From NCBI GenBank assembly GCA_021166845.1, contig JAJPEP010000052.1:1-64000 (forward strand): 64,000 nt of DNA, written 5' to 3'. Source of the DNA: Thiobacillus sp. GTDB taxonomy: Bacteria > Pseudomonadota > Gammaproteobacteria > Burkholderiales > Thiobacillaceae. Both the position numbers and the translations under genes were made by a program. Under the pieces are notes generated by a model. The model was not told the origin of the DNA. It ran no database searches and saw nothing but the letters and a program-made list of their open reading frames with translations. Every line of letters begins with the position of its first letter. The first letter of the stretch is position 1. Positions 1 to 8,471 of this stretch are shown piece after piece.

Positions 1-1
1 G

Positions 2-847
2 CGCCAGGCCGCGCAGAATGCCCGTGCCAAGGACAAGGTCGCCGAACTGCAGGAATTCGTGCGCCGCTTCTCGGCCAACAAGTCGAAGGCGCGCCAGGCC
101 ACCAGCCGCATGAAGATGATCGACAAGATCAAGATCGAGGACTTCAAGCCGAGCTCGCGGCAGAACCCCTACATCCGCTTCGAGCCGGAAAAAATGCTGC
201 ACCGCCGCGCGCTCGAAGTCGAGAACCTCAAATTCGGCTACGACGACACGCCGCTGTTCACCAATCTCGGCTTTTCATTGGAAGCCGGTGAAAAAATGGC
301 CGTCATCGGCGGCAACGGCGTCGGCAAATCCACACTGATGAAGCTCTTGATGAGCGAGCTCACGCCGCAATTCGGCGAGGTGCGCTGGAGCGAGAACGCC
401 AGCGTCGGCTACTTTTCGCAGGACCACGTCAGCGATTTCGACAGCGACCTCAACCTCACCGACTGGATGCACCAGTGGACCCAGCCGGGCGACGACGAGC
501 AGGTGCTGCGCGGCATCCTCGGTCGCCTCCTGTTCTCCGGCGACGACGTCAAGAAATCGGTGCGCGTGCTGTCCGGCGGCGAGAAGGGCCGCATGCTCTA
601 CGGCAAGCTGATGCTCGGCCGCCACAACGTGCTGGTGATGGACGAACCGACCAACCACATGGACATGGAGTCGATCGAGTCGCTGAACCTCGCGCTCGAC
701 CTGTTCAAGGGCACGCTGATCTTCGTTTCGCACGACCGCCAGTTCGTCTCCAGCCTCGCCACCCGCGTTCTCGAAATCACTCCGCAGGGCGTCGAGTTCT
801 ACATGGGCACGTACGACGAGTATCTGCACGCGAAGGGGCTGGAATAA
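2..847 (+). CDS. ybiT: ABC-F family ATPase, YbiT-like (5' end outside window)
   Basis: This is the C-terminal 281 residues of an ABC-F protein; the reading frame is open from base 2, so the start lies to the left of the window. ABC-F proteins are soluble, have two nucleotide-binding domains and act on ribosomes rather than in transport. The visible part has the end of the inter-domain linker and the complete second ATPase domain: Walker [10 protein letters not shown] (about 307-333), signature LSGGEKGR (about 569-592), Walker [13 protein letters not shown] (about 631-666) and the switch histidine in SHDRQFV. The run after Walker B ([10 protein letters not shown]) closely resembles E. coli YbiT. 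Family membership is firm; YbiT rather than another ABC-F subgroup is a judgement from motif wording. Confidence 0.88.
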   Translation, partial: RQAAQNARAKDKVAELQEFVRRFSANKSKARQATSRMKMIDKIKIEDFKPSSRQNPYIRFEPEKMLHRRALEVENLKFGYDDTPLFTNLGFSLEAGEKMAVIGGNGVGKSTLMKLLMSELTPQFGEVRWSENASVGYFSQDHVSDFDSDLNLTDWMHQWTQPGDDEQVLRGILGRLLFSGDDVKKSVRVLSGGEKGRMLYGKLMLGRHNVLVMDEPTNHMDMESIESLNLALDLFKGTLIFVSHDRQFVSSLATRVLEITPQGVEFYMGTYDEYLHAKGLE

Positions 848-849
848 AT

Positions 850-1055
850 CCTTTGTCCGCGAAGGACGCGAAGAGGCGCGAAGAAAATCTCGGGATTTTC
901 AAGGCTTCCTCGAATGTGTTCTGCGCCTTCGTGCCACCAAAGCGATAAGCGATTTGTAGTGTGTAGGGTGCACTCTGTGCACCGATTGGTGCACCGAAGG
1001 TGCACCAAGTGCACCCTACTCCAGGCATCACGCACCCGAATGAACAAATCCCGGA
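850..1055. repeat. Intergenic repeat-derived DNA, including GTGCAC palindromic repeat copy 1 (963-1019)
   Basis: The convergent gap between the ABC-F gene and the fructosamine kinase gene carries no gene. At 963-1019 there is an imperfect palindrome beginning TAGGGTGCAC and ending GTGCACCCTA, with two further internal GTGCACC boxes. The same ends occur at 4456-4512 and 57578-57632. Upstream of it, at about 855-880, is a short element of the CGCGAAGGACGCGAAG type. The arrangement suggests a dispersed non-autonomous element able to fold into a long hairpin; mobility is inference. Confidence 0.65.
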
Positions 1056-1949
1056 TCAACGAAGCTGCGCCAGCAGCTGTGACAGCATGCGCTGCGCCTG
1101 CGCCGCGTAGCCGCCGCCGAACAGGTTGGCGTGGTTGAGGATGTGGTACAGGTTGTAGAGCGTTTTGCGCACCGCATAGCCGGGATCTAGCGGCCAGGCC
1201 TCGCGGTAGGCCGCATGGAACGCCGGGGCAAAACCGCCGAACAGTTCGCTCATGGCCAGATCGCATTCGCGATCGCCGACATAGATCGCCGGATCGAAAA
1301 TCACCGGTGTGCGGTCAGCAAGGTAGCCGTGGTTGCCGCCCCACAAATCGCCATGCAGCAGCGAGGGGGCGGGACGGTAAGCGACGAAGAGGCCGTCCAG
1401 CCGCGCCATCAGCGCTTCGCCGTCGCGTTGCAGCGCCTCGCCATAACCGTTTTGCACGGCCAGTTTCAGTTGGTGCCCGAGCCGCTGCTCGCGCCAGAAG
1501 GCGATCCAGTCATGCCGCCATCCGTTGGGCTGCGGTGTGCTGCCGATCCAGTTGTCGTGCGCCCAGCCGAATTGCGCCCCATCCGGCCGGGCCTGCGGCG
1601 CACGGTGCAGCCGCGCCAGCTGCTCGCCCAGCCGCGCCGCATCGCCATGGCCGCGCAGATCCAGGTACTCCAGCACCAGAAACGCCTGCCCAGCCGCGAC
1701 GCCCGAGCACAGCGGCCGCGGCACGCGCACGCTGTCCGTGGCGGCCAGCGCATCCAGCGCGGCCGCCTCGGCCTCGAACATCGGCAGCCGTTCGGCGCGA
1801 TTCGTCTTGACGAACCAAGCGTGCGGCCCCCCGCTGGCATGGAAGGCCCGATTGATATCGCCGCCGCCAATTGGGCGCAGCGCAAGGGCGGGGCAAGGAG
1901 TGCCCGTGGCCACGCCGATCGCGTCGGCAAGGGCGGCGGCGAGCATCAT
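1056..1949 (-). CDS. Fructosamine kinase family protein
   Basis: Predicted 297-residue fructosamine/ketosamine-3-kinase-like enzyme (aminoglycoside phosphotransferase fold). The family phosphorylates sugar adducts on protein amines so that they fall off, a repair role in the cytosol. Visible motifs are the catalytic loop LLHGDLWGGNHGY, the metal-binding FDPAIYVGDRECDLAM, and an N-terminal nucleotide-binding region with WFVKTN supplying the lysine. Length fits the family. An upstream ATG at 1976 is open, but it lies in the terminator hairpin of the preceding DUF971 gene, so the ATG pair at 1949/1946 is preferred. No convincing ribosome site is seen. The true substrate in bacteria is uncertain. 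Confidence 0.85.
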   Translation of the reverse strand: MMLAAALADAIGVATGTPCPALALRPIGGGDINRAFHASGGPHAWFVKTNRAERLPMFEAEAAALDALAATDSVRVPRPLCSGVAAGQAFLVLEYLDLRGHGDAARLGEQLARLHRAPQARPDGAQFGWAHDNWIGSTPQPNGWRHDWIAFWREQRLGHQLKLAVQNGYGEALQRDGEALMARLDGLFVAYRPAPSLLHGDLWGGNHGYLADRTPVIFDPAIYVGDRECDLAMSELFGGFAPAFHAAYREAWPLDPGYAVRKTLYNLYHILNHANLFGGGYAAQAQRMLSQLLAQLR

Positions 1950-1977
1950 GCGCGCGGAACGGGGAAAGCCGCACAAG

Positions 1978-2002
1978 AAAAACGCGCCCCGGAGGGCGCG
2001 TC
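1978..2002 (-). terminator. Rho-independent terminator after the DUF971 gene
   Basis: On the minus strand an 8-bp GC stem (ACGCGCCC pairing with GGGCGCGT, tight loop) is followed directly by a run of five T. It lies about 30 bp past the DUF971 stop codon and ahead of the fructosamine kinase start, so it separates the two transcripts. Confidence 0.8.
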
Positions 2003-2034
2003 AAGCTGACCAGAACTTGCATCCATCTCAGACT

Positions 2035-2433
2035 TTATTTTGCCTTGGGGCGATGCTCGAACATCTTGGCAATGCCGGGATCGCGCGAGGCGCCTGCGGC
2101 TTCCATGCGCTTGAGATACTCGTCCCACAGCGCGGCCTGGTTGACGCCAAGCTCGTGCAGGTATTCCCAGGAATAGATGCCGGTATTGTGGCCGTCGGAA
2201 AAGGTGAAGTTGATGCCGTACTGGCCGACCGGCTCGGCGGCATTGATCAGCACGTCGCTCTTGCCGACCTGCAGCACTTCCTGGCCGGGGCCATGACCGC
2301 GCACTTCGGCGGACGGCGAATAGACGCGCAGGAATTCAAACGGCAGTTCGAAACGCGCGCCATCGGAAAATGCGATTTCCAGCTTGCGCGAAACCTGATG
2401 CAGCTTGATGTCGGTAGGAGTGGGAGTGGCCAT
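2035..2433 (-). CDS. DUF971 (GBBH-like N-terminal domain) protein
   Basis: A 132-residue protein made almost entirely of the DUF971 domain, the small zinc-binding-like domain found at the N-terminus of gamma-butyrobetaine hydroxylases. Typical wording is visible: an early KLEIAFSDG, LPFEFLRVYSPSAEVRGHG, and NFTFSDGHNTGIYSWEYL. Stand-alone versions are widespread in proteobacteria, and their function is not established; some lie near ubiquinone or iron-sulfur genes. Here it is a single gene with its own terminator, between the fructosamine kinase and a tRNA-Arg gene. Confidence 0.85.
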   Translation of the reverse strand: MATPTPTDIKLHQVSRKLEIAFSDGARFELPFEFLRVYSPSAEVRGHGPGQEVLQVGKSDVLINAAEPVGQYGINFTFSDGHNTGIYSWEYLHELGVNQAALWDEYLKRMEAAGASRDPGIAKMFEHRPKAK

Positions 2434-2535
2434 GATTGAAACGCTCGTAATAATTTCAACCCAAAGTTTAAACCCGCAGCGCGGAGATTAAACCCTTGTA
2501 CGACAAGGGGATGCGGCCGACTATGGCCTGAAAAC

Positions 2536-2612
2536 TGGTGCGTCCGGCGCGATTCGAACGCGCGACCCCTGCCTTCGGAGGGCAGTACTCTATCCAGCTG
2601 AGCTACGGGCGC
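2536..2612 (-). tRNA. tRNA-Arg (anticodon CCG), CCA encoded
   Basis: A cloverleaf can be drawn by hand on the minus strand. The 5' end is GCGCCCGTAGCTCAG, the anticodon stem CTGCC/GGCAG encloses loop CTCCGAA (anticodon CCG, reading CGG), the T-loop is TTCGAAT, and the encoded CCA is at 2538-2536. The acceptor stem GCGCCCG against CGGACGC contains one C-A mismatch at pair 4-69, where a perfect stem would have CGGGCGC. Otherwise the sequence is close to the usual bacterial tRNA-Arg(CCG). Confidence 0.93.
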
Positions 2613-2671
2613 AAGGACGATGAAGCATAGCCGGTTTGCCATGCGCCGTCCATCCACCGGGCACGCAGCCC

Positions 2672-2700
2672 TTTCCTGCCGGGGTGGCTTTCCCTATAAT
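2672..2700 (+). promoter_or_regulatory. Candidate sigma-70 promoter for the cytochrome c gene
   Basis: A perfect TATAAT -10 box at 2695-2700 has a weak TTTCCT at -35 with 17-bp spacing. It lies 37 bp before the cytochrome start codon, which has the ribosome site AAAGGA at 2725-2730. The -35 match is poor, so the call rests on the -10 box and position. Confidence 0.45.
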
Positions 2701-2737
2701 CCCGGCTTTTGCTGCCACCGCCCCAAAGGATAATTTC

Positions 2738-3577
2738 ATGGCCGATTCGAACGTAAAGATGACCCCAACCAAGCCCCGGGAAGTCATCGTTTCCGTTGTC
2801 GCTGGACTGTTGGCTCCCCTGCTGGCGATATTTCTGATCGTCCAACTGGTTCTCGGCATCCAGGCAGACCAAAAACCCGACACGTCCAGCGAAGCCGCCC
2901 AAAAAGCGATCCTCGAACGCATCAAGCCGTTTGCGGAGCTGGCGGCACTCGACGCCAGTGCGCCCGTGGTCGAAAAATCCGGCCAGGAAGTCTATGAAGC
3001 GGCTTGCGTGGCGTGCCACGGCAGCGGCGCGCTCGGCGCCCCCCGTTTCGAGAACAAGGGCGACTGGAACGCGCGCATCGGCCAGGGCTACGACACCCTG
3101 GTCAAAAACGCGATCGCGGGCATACGCCAGATGCCGCCACGCGGCGGCAACGCCGACCTGAGCGACGCCGAAGTCGCGCGCGCGGTCGCCTACATGGCCA
3201 ACGCGGCCGGCGCCAGTTTCGAGGCGCCGGAAGCGACAGCGCCGGCCGAAGCGGTGGCGGCAACGCCGGAAGCGGAAGCGGCGCCAGCGGAGCCAGCCGC
3301 CGCGGCCGCCGCGCCCAAGCCCGACCTGGCCATGGGCAAGAAGGTCTATCAGAACACTTGCGCGCTCTGCCACGCCGCCGGCATCGCCGGTGCGCCCAAG
3401 CCAGGTGACATGGCGGCCTGGGAGCCCCGTGTGGCGCAGGGCTACGCGACGCTTTACAACCACGCGATCACCGGCATTCGCGGCATGCCGGCCAAAGGCG
3501 GCAATCCCAGTCTGACAGAGGCCGATATCGCCAACGCGGTCGGCTACATGTTCAGCGAATCCGGCGGCAAGCTGTAA
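2738..3577 (+). CDS. Membrane-anchored di-haem cytochrome c (c5 type)
   Basis: A 279-residue electron carrier with one N-terminal membrane anchor (about residues 15-40, VIVSVVAGLLAPLLAIFLIV) and two tandem class I cytochrome c domains facing the periplasm. Haem attachment sites are CVACH (90-94) and CALCH (208-212); the likely axial methionines are in the repeated GIRQMPPRGG and GIRGMPAKGG. An Ala/Pro/Glu-rich linker (about 165-200) joins the domains, which look like an internal duplication. The start is set at 2738 by AAAGGA eight bases upstream; a longer open frame from 2636 is rejected. Likely role is electron transfer to a terminal oxidase or other acceptor; the partner is not visible. 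Confidence 0.9.
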   Translation: MADSNVKMTPTKPREVIVSVVAGLLAPLLAIFLIVQLVLGIQADQKPDTSSEAAQKAILERIKPFAELAALDASAPVVEKSGQEVYEAACVACHGSGALGAPRFENKGDWNARIGQGYDTLVKNAIAGIRQMPPRGGNADLSDAEVARAVAYMANAAGASFEAPEATAPAEAVAATPEAEAAPAEPAAAAAAPKPDLAMGKKVYQNTCALCHAAGIAGAPKPGDMAAWEPRVAQGYATLYNHAITGIRGMPAKGGNPSLTEADIANAVGYMFSESGGKL

Positions 3578-3647
3578 GCGGAACGCATGCGCCGTCCGGC
3601 ATTCCCGATCGCTCCGGCCGGCCGGTCTCCGGCGCGCTGAACGTCCC

Positions 3648-4409
3648 ATGCCGCGCACCTGTCCGCAATGCGGCGGCGGCAAGATCCGGGGGGCGTCGCT
3701 GCACACCCACGACGGTCTGCGCCGCATGCTGCTGGACACCCCCCTGCGCTGCCGCGATTGCCGGCACCGCTTCTGGGTTTTCAACCCCCTGAAACCACTG
3801 CTCCTGCTGGTTGCCGTCAGCGCGCTGGTCGGCCTCACCACGTGGCTTGCGCTTGACCCGCCTGATCCCGCGGCCAGTTTGCCCGCCAATCCCGTCCTGC
3901 CGCATGCGCGCGCCGAACAGGGCGACGCCGAAGCGCAATTGCAAATGGGGATGCGCTACGCCGAGGGCGATGGGGTGATCCAGAATGACAAGGAAGCCGC
4001 CAGGTGGTTTGCGCTGGCTGCCAAACAGGGGCTGGCCGAGGCGCAATATCGATACGGCCTCGTCCTGCTGCAGGGACGCGGGGTAGTGCAGGACTACAAG
4101 TCAGGCTTCAGCTGGATCGAAAAACCCGCCCAACGCGGCCATGCGAAGGCGCAATACAGCCTGGGCGAACTCTACCGCTACGGCACCGGCGCCGCGGTCG
4201 ACAAGTCGCGCGCCTACCTGTGGTTCAACCTCGCGGCGGCGCAGGGCATGGACGCCGCGGCCAAGGCGCGCGACAGCCTGGTGTGGCAACTGAAACCCGA
4301 GCAGCTCGCAGCGATGCAGGAGGAGGCGCGGCGCATCAGCCATTCCACCGCCTCGCCGGCCCCGGCACCCGCACAGGTGGCACCTGCCGCCGCTCCGGCC
4401 ACACCCTGA
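3648..4409 (+). CDS. Zinc-ribbon, single-pass membrane Sel1-repeat protein
   Basis: A 253-residue protein of unknown function. Residues 1-40 have a zinc-ribbon pattern (C5-x2-C8 and C35-x2-C38). Residues about 47-68 form a membrane helix (LLLLVAVSALVGLTTWLAL). Residues about 88-215 are Sel1-like TPR repeats (AEAQLQMGMRYAEGDGV, AEAQYRYGLVLLQGRGV, AKAQYSLGELYRYGTGA), followed by a Pro/Ala-rich tail. Sel1 repeats bind proteins, so a scaffold or regulatory role is likely. The topology would put the ribbon in the cytosol and the repeats in the periplasm. It starts 70 bp after the cytochrome gene and may be co-transcribed with it. Confidence 0.75.
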   Translation: MPRTCPQCGGGKIRGASLHTHDGLRRMLLDTPLRCRDCRHRFWVFNPLKPLLLLVAVSALVGLTTWLALDPPDPAASLPANPVLPHARAEQGDAEAQLQMGMRYAEGDGVIQNDKEAARWFALAAKQGLAEAQYRYGLVLLQGRGVVQDYKSGFSWIEKPAQRGHAKAQYSLGELYRYGTGAAVDKSRAYLWFNLAAAQGMDAAAKARDSLVWQLKPEQLAAMQEEARRISHSTASPAPAPAQVAPAAAPATP

Positions 4410-4455
4410 TTTTTCTCCGGCTTTATTCCAGCGGCAGGCAGGGGCAGATACTTTG

Positions 4456-4541
4456 CTAGGGTGCACTCCGTGCACCGATTGACGATCGGAGGTGCACGGA
4501 GTGCACCCTGCGGGATTGCTTCGCTGCGCTCGCAACGACGG
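4456..4541. repeat. GTGCAC palindromic repeat, copy 2, with adjoining dispersed element
   Basis: The segment at 4456-4512 begins CTAGGGTGCACTCCGTGCACC and ends with the reverse complement of that sequence, around a short centre GATTGACGATCGGA. It is nearly a perfect inverted repeat of about 20-bp arms. It is followed at 4511-4541 by a second short repeat-like motif (GGGATTGCTTCGCTGCGCTC). It sits between convergent genes, like copy 1. Confidence 0.7.
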
Positions 4542-4583
4542 CGAACCGCATCACCCTCCATCCCGTCGTCGCGTGCCGCCGAG

Positions 4584-7376
4584 TCAGGCGTCCTTCCCCT
4601 GCTGCAGGCATTCACTCATCGGGCGCGGATATCCAATGCCATAGCCCTGGGCGTAATCCACGCCGATTTCCTTGATTGCGGCGAGGATCTGATCGTTTTC
4701 CACATATTCGGCGACGGTCTTGATGCCCATGACGTGGCCGACGGTGTGGATGGCCTGCACCATGGCGCGCGCCACGGGGTCGTGCGCCGCGTCCTTGACG
4801 AATACGCCGTCGATCTTCAGGTAGTCCACCGGCAGGGTCTTGAGATAGGCAAACGAGGACAGACCGCTGCCGAAGTCGTCCAGCGCAAAACGGCAGCCTT
4901 TCCGCCGCAGGGCGTGCATGAAGGCGGCGGCGCGTTCCAGGTTGGCGATGGCCGCGCTTTCGGTGATCTCGAAGCAGACCGTCGCAGGCGGCACCTGGTG
5001 CAGGGCGAACTGTTCATCGATGTAGTCCTGCAAGCCCGGCTCGCCGAGCGAGGCGCCGGAAAGATTAATGTTGCACACCAGGCTGCGTTGACCCTGCTGC
5101 CGGCGCAGATGCCCGCCGATGGCGGCCAGGGCGGCGCCGATTACCCAGCGGTCGATGGCCGGCATCAGGTTGTAGCGTTCGGCGGCGGGCAGGAAGGCCA
5201 TGGGCGGCACCAGCTTGCCGTCCTCGTCCTCCAGCCGCAGCAGGACCTCGCCGTGCCTGGCCAGGTCGCCGTTGAGCGGGGCGATGGCCTGGCAATACAG
5301 GCGGAAGCGGTTTTCGTCCAGGGCCTTGTGCAGGCGCGACACCCACTGCATCTCGCCATGGCGCCGGGCCATTTCCAGGTCGCCGGGCTGATAGACCTGA
5401 ACCCGGTTGCGCCCCTTTTCCTTGGCGGTGAAGCAGGCCGCGTCGGCCTCGCTCAACACCTCGGCCGGGGTGACGCTGTCCTCGCTGATCGGCACCAGGC
5501 CGATGCTGGCGCCGATGTCGAAACTGTGGCCCTGCCAGACGAAGCGGAAATTCCTGATCGTCGCCAGCAGGTCCTCGGTGATCTGCAGCGCACGCTCCAG
5601 CGGGCAGTTCTCCAGCAGCAGGCCGAATTCGTCGCCGCCGAGGCGGGCAAGGGTGTCCGAATCGCGCACCTTTTCCTTCAGCAGGTAGGTGATCTGGCAC
5701 AGCAGGCGGTCGCCGACGGCGTGGCCGCAGGTGTCGTTGACCAGCTTGAACTGATCGAGGTCGAGATAGGCCAGAGCGTGATGCTGGCGGGTATGCTTGG
5801 CCTGCACCAGCAACTCCGACAGGCGGCGCTCGAACTCGCGGCGGTTGATGAGGCCGGTGAGGGCATCGTGGGTGGCGTGATAGGAGAGAAGATGCGGGAT
5901 GCGGTGCATCAGACTGACGTCGTAGAACACCATGACCGCGCCGGCGAGCACGCCGTCGCGGTCGAAAATCGGCGCCGCCGAGTCCTCCACCACGAACTCG
6001 GCGCCATCGCGCCGGATGAGCACGGTGTTGGTGCCCAGGCCGACAATGCGCCGTTCGCGCAGGCACGCCTCGATGGGGTTGGGTTCGGGTTCGCGGCTCA
6101 GGCCATTGACGATATGAAACACTTCGTCGAGCTTGTGGCCGCGCGCCTCCGCGGTACTCCAGCCGGTCAGTTCCTCGGCCACGGGGTTAAGGTTCTCGAC
6201 ACGGGCGTCGGCGTCGGTTGTGATCACGGCGTCGCCGATCGAATTCAGCGTGATCTCGGCCATTTCCTTCTGGCGGAACAGCTCGTTAGCCGTCTGCCGC
6301 ACCCGGGTCAGGCTGATTGCGGCAAACCCCAGGGCGAAAAGCGCCGCAATGAGCTGCAAGCCCATCTTCCACTTCGCTGCGCGCATGGCACGGTTGGCGT
6401 GCTCGCCGGTGATCCGCGATATCACCGTGGAAACGGCATGCAGGGTGTCGATGGCGCGGGCAGCGGCATCCACCCACTGGCCGGCATCCACGGGATAATT
6501 GTTGCCGTGCTCCGCCGCGGCATAGACCTGCTGACGAAGCTGCTCGAACTCGCCCAGGAAGCTGGCCTCCATGGTCTGCACCGCGTCAACGATGCGCGCA
6601 TCGGTGTCGGGCCGGCGGCTGAAGGCGATCATCTCGCGGGTGGTGCGGTTGACCACGCCGCGAAAGGCTTTCAGCTCTTCCAGGGTCGCCTCGGGCAGCG
6701 GCTGGCGCGCGCCGATATGCCACGCGAGGACGCCGCGCTCGCGGCCCGCGTTTTCGCTCGCCACCGCGGCCCAGCGCTTCATGGTCCGATTCAGCAATGC
6801 CACATGGCGCGGCGACTCGACCGTCAGGAAGATCCCCTCCCGCAGTCGTTCGGCCGCCTCGATGAAGGCGCTGCCCACCTCGATCCACTCCGGTCCGCCC
6901 AGGGTGCACGCCGCCGATTCGGTCAGGCACCGATCGACCTGTCCGCGTGCCTCCTGCAAGCCGTGACGGGTCTGTGTCGCCGCATCGATAGCGGCGCTGA
7001 ATGCGTGGTTGGGGTTCGCCGCCTTCAGCGCCCCGGCCGACGCCAATGCGGCCTGCCAGTCGGCGTCGCCCCGCTGGCGCAACTCGCCGATCCGGTTCCG
7101 GATAGCGGACGGCGCCTGCCACCCGATGCCCAGCGCGGCGGAAGTCAGGCCGCGTTCGGTGGCGGCGGTGCCGGCGGCGCGGAGAAGATGGTCGGCCATG
7201 GTGTTGGCAAGCACCATCTGCTGGTTGGCGCGGTAGTCCCTATAGGCCTGCCACGTCATGACGCCCGACAACCCCACCACGAACAGCGTCAGGCCCACAA
7301 TCGAAAGATTGATGAGCCGGCGGGGTCCCATGGCGGCAAACGACCGGAAAGGGAGAGGGCTGCGGGATTTTTCCAT
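4584..7376 (-). CDS. Membrane PAS-GGDEF-EAL protein (cyclic-di-GMP turnover)
   Basis: A 930-residue regulator predicted to make and/or break cyclic di-GMP. Order: TM helix (about 21-42), a periplasmic sensor region of about 290 residues, TM helix (about 335-356), PAS domain (about 375-480), GGDEF domain with intact GGDEF at 580-584 and an inhibitory RxxD (RDSD) five residues before it, then an EAL domain (about 690-925). The EAL signature reads EVL (EVLLRL), while DDFGSG, KIDGVFVKD and KTVAEYVE are intact, so phosphodiesterase activity is possible. The start at 7376 is chosen for AGAGGA upstream; a longer frame from 7412 exists. It stands alone and may respond to a periplasmic signal. Confidence 0.9.
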   Translation of the reverse strand: MEKSRSPLPFRSFAAMGPRRLINLSIVGLTLFVVGLSGVMTWQAYRDYRANQQMVLANTMADHLLRAAGTAATERGLTSAALGIGWQAPSAIRNRIGELRQRGDADWQAALASAGALKAANPNHAFSAAIDAATQTRHGLQEARGQVDRCLTESAACTLGGPEWIEVGSAFIEAAERLREGIFLTVESPRHVALLNRTMKRWAAVASENAGRERGVLAWHIGARQPLPEATLEELKAFRGVVNRTTREMIAFSRRPDTDARIVDAVQTMEASFLGEFEQLRQQVYAAAEHGNNYPVDAGQWVDAAARAIDTLHAVSTVISRITGEHANRAMRAAKWKMGLQLIAALFALGFAAISLTRVRQTANELFRQKEMAEITLNSIGDAVITTDADARVENLNPVAEELTGWSTAEARGHKLDEVFHIVNGLSREPEPNPIEACLRERRIVGLGTNTVLIRRDGAEFVVEDSAAPIFDRDGVLAGAVMVFYDVSLMHRIPHLLSYHATHDALTGLINRREFERRLSELLVQAKHTRQHHALAYLDLDQFKLVNDTCGHAVGDRLLCQITYLLKEKVRDSDTLARLGGDEFGLLLENCPLERALQITEDLLATIRNFRFVWQGHSFDIGASIGLVPISEDSVTPAEVLSEADAACFTAKEKGRNRVQVYQPGDLEMARRHGEMQWVSRLHKALDENRFRLYCQAIAPLNGDLARHGEVLLRLEDEDGKLVPPMAFLPAAERYNLMPAIDRWVIGAALAAIGGHLRRQQGQRSLVCNINLSGASLGEPGLQDYIDEQFALHQVPPATVCFEITESAAIANLERAAAFMHALRRKGCRFALDDFGSGLSSFAYLKTLPVDYLKIDGVFVKDAAHDPVARAMVQAIHTVGHVMGIKTVAEYVENDQILAAIKEIGVDYAQGYGIGYPRPMSECLQQGKDA

Positions 7377-7528
7377 GAATCCTCTTTGGGGTTCTCGCGC
7401 AAGTATAACCACACAACCTGCAGCCCGGACTGAAGCTCCTTGCGCAGGGTTGCGCCACGGGATTTCGTCGGTATGGTCAGGGCCCGAATGCGGGCGGGTG
7501 AATTTTAATGATGGGTTTCATGAGCACT

Positions 7529-8356
7529 TCAGAGAACATCCGCAAAGCCTTTTCTCGTTTTTTGGAACCAGAAAAAGCCCAGCCAGGCAAAAACACTCGC
7601 CCCAACAAGGTAAAACATCAATCCTTTCCAGTCAGGCAAACGACCCCAGATCAATACTTCGCGGGTTTGTTCGATGATGAATGTCAACGGATTCAAATGC
7701 AGCCACGGCTGGAATGATTCGGGCAACGCGCTGACGGGGAAAAAAACCGGGGAAAGGAACAGCAGCGCGGTAGTGAAGACACCGATGAGCTGCCCGATAT
7801 CCCGGACGAACACCCCCAGAGATGACAATATCCAGCCAAAGCCAAGGCTCAGAAGCATGAGCGGCAGCAGAACCAATGGCGCGAAAATGGCGGTCCAGTG
7901 AACAAACCCGTTCAGCATGGCAAATGCCACAAGCAGGACCAGCAAGCTGACCAGCGCATGAAACAAAGCTGCGCCCAGGCTGACCACGGCAAGAATTTCC
8001 AGCGGAAAAACCACCTTCTTCACGTAATTGACGTTGCCCAGGATGATGCCAGGCGCACGGTTGAGCACCTCGGCAAACAATGCGTGAACGGTCATCCCCG
8101 CAAACAAGATCACCGCGAACTGGGTTTGGGATTCGCCAGCGCCTGACCAGCGCGCCTTGAAGACAACGGAAAATACAAAGGAATACACCGCCAGCATGAA
8201 TAGCGGATTCAGAAAAGACCACAACAGCCCCATGACCGAACCCTTGTAGCGCCCAACGACTTCTCGCCGGATCATCTGGGCGATCAGTTCGCGATTGCCC
8301 CAAAGGCTATGCAACATCGCGACCGGGGATGAGGGTTGTGCTGCGTGAGGATTCAA
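7529..8356 (-). CDS. ABC-2 type polysaccharide export permease (second copy, no adjacent ATPase)
   Basis: A 275-residue inner-membrane protein of the Wzm/KpsM/TagG family with about six hydrophobic helices and the family pattern RREVVGRYKGSVMGLLWSFLNPL near the N-terminus. Such permeases pair with a Wzt-like ATPase to export undecaprenyl-linked glycans. The start is a TTG at 8356 with GAGGTG five bases upstream; an ATG at 8317 is an alternative. No ATPase gene lies next to it; the only Wzt-like ATPase in the window is at 37590-38837, beside its own permease. It is the last gene of the minus-strand glycan run here. Confidence 0.85.
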   Translation of the reverse strand: MNPHAAQPSSPVAMLHSLWGNRELIAQMIRREVVGRYKGSVMGLLWSFLNPLFMLAVYSFVFSVVFKARWSGAGESQTQFAVILFAGMTVHALFAEVLNRAPGIILGNVNYVKKVVFPLEILAVVSLGAALFHALVSLLVLLVAFAMLNGFVHWTAIFAPLVLLPLMLLSLGFGWILSSLGVFVRDIGQLIGVFTTALLFLSPVFFPVSALPESFQPWLHLNPLTFIIEQTREVLIWGRLPDWKGLMFYLVGASVFAWLGFFWFQKTRKGFADVL

Positions 8357-8471
8357 TCAATCACCTCGATTTGCTTGAGCACATTGGTGCGTGACACCAG
8401 GGGCTGCTTAAAAGACAAGCGATAAAGAAGACCAAACGCGGCTCTGCAAACGCCCAAATTGCGCTGAAACC

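Noticed and set aside
4461-7433. Plus-strand open frame of 990 codons
   Set aside because: It lies antisense to the GGDEF-EAL gene and is open because of GC-rich codon bias; the translation has no domain sense, and the minus strand has full motifs.
7483-7496. Hairpin GCCCGAATGCGGGC as a terminator
   Set aside because: There is no T-run on either strand and the stem is only 5 bp.
8357-8471. Remnant of an ABC ATPase between the HAD fusion and the second permease
   Set aside because: A short frame ending in LKQIEVID reaches the permease start, but it has no Walker or signature motif and no start codon of its own.
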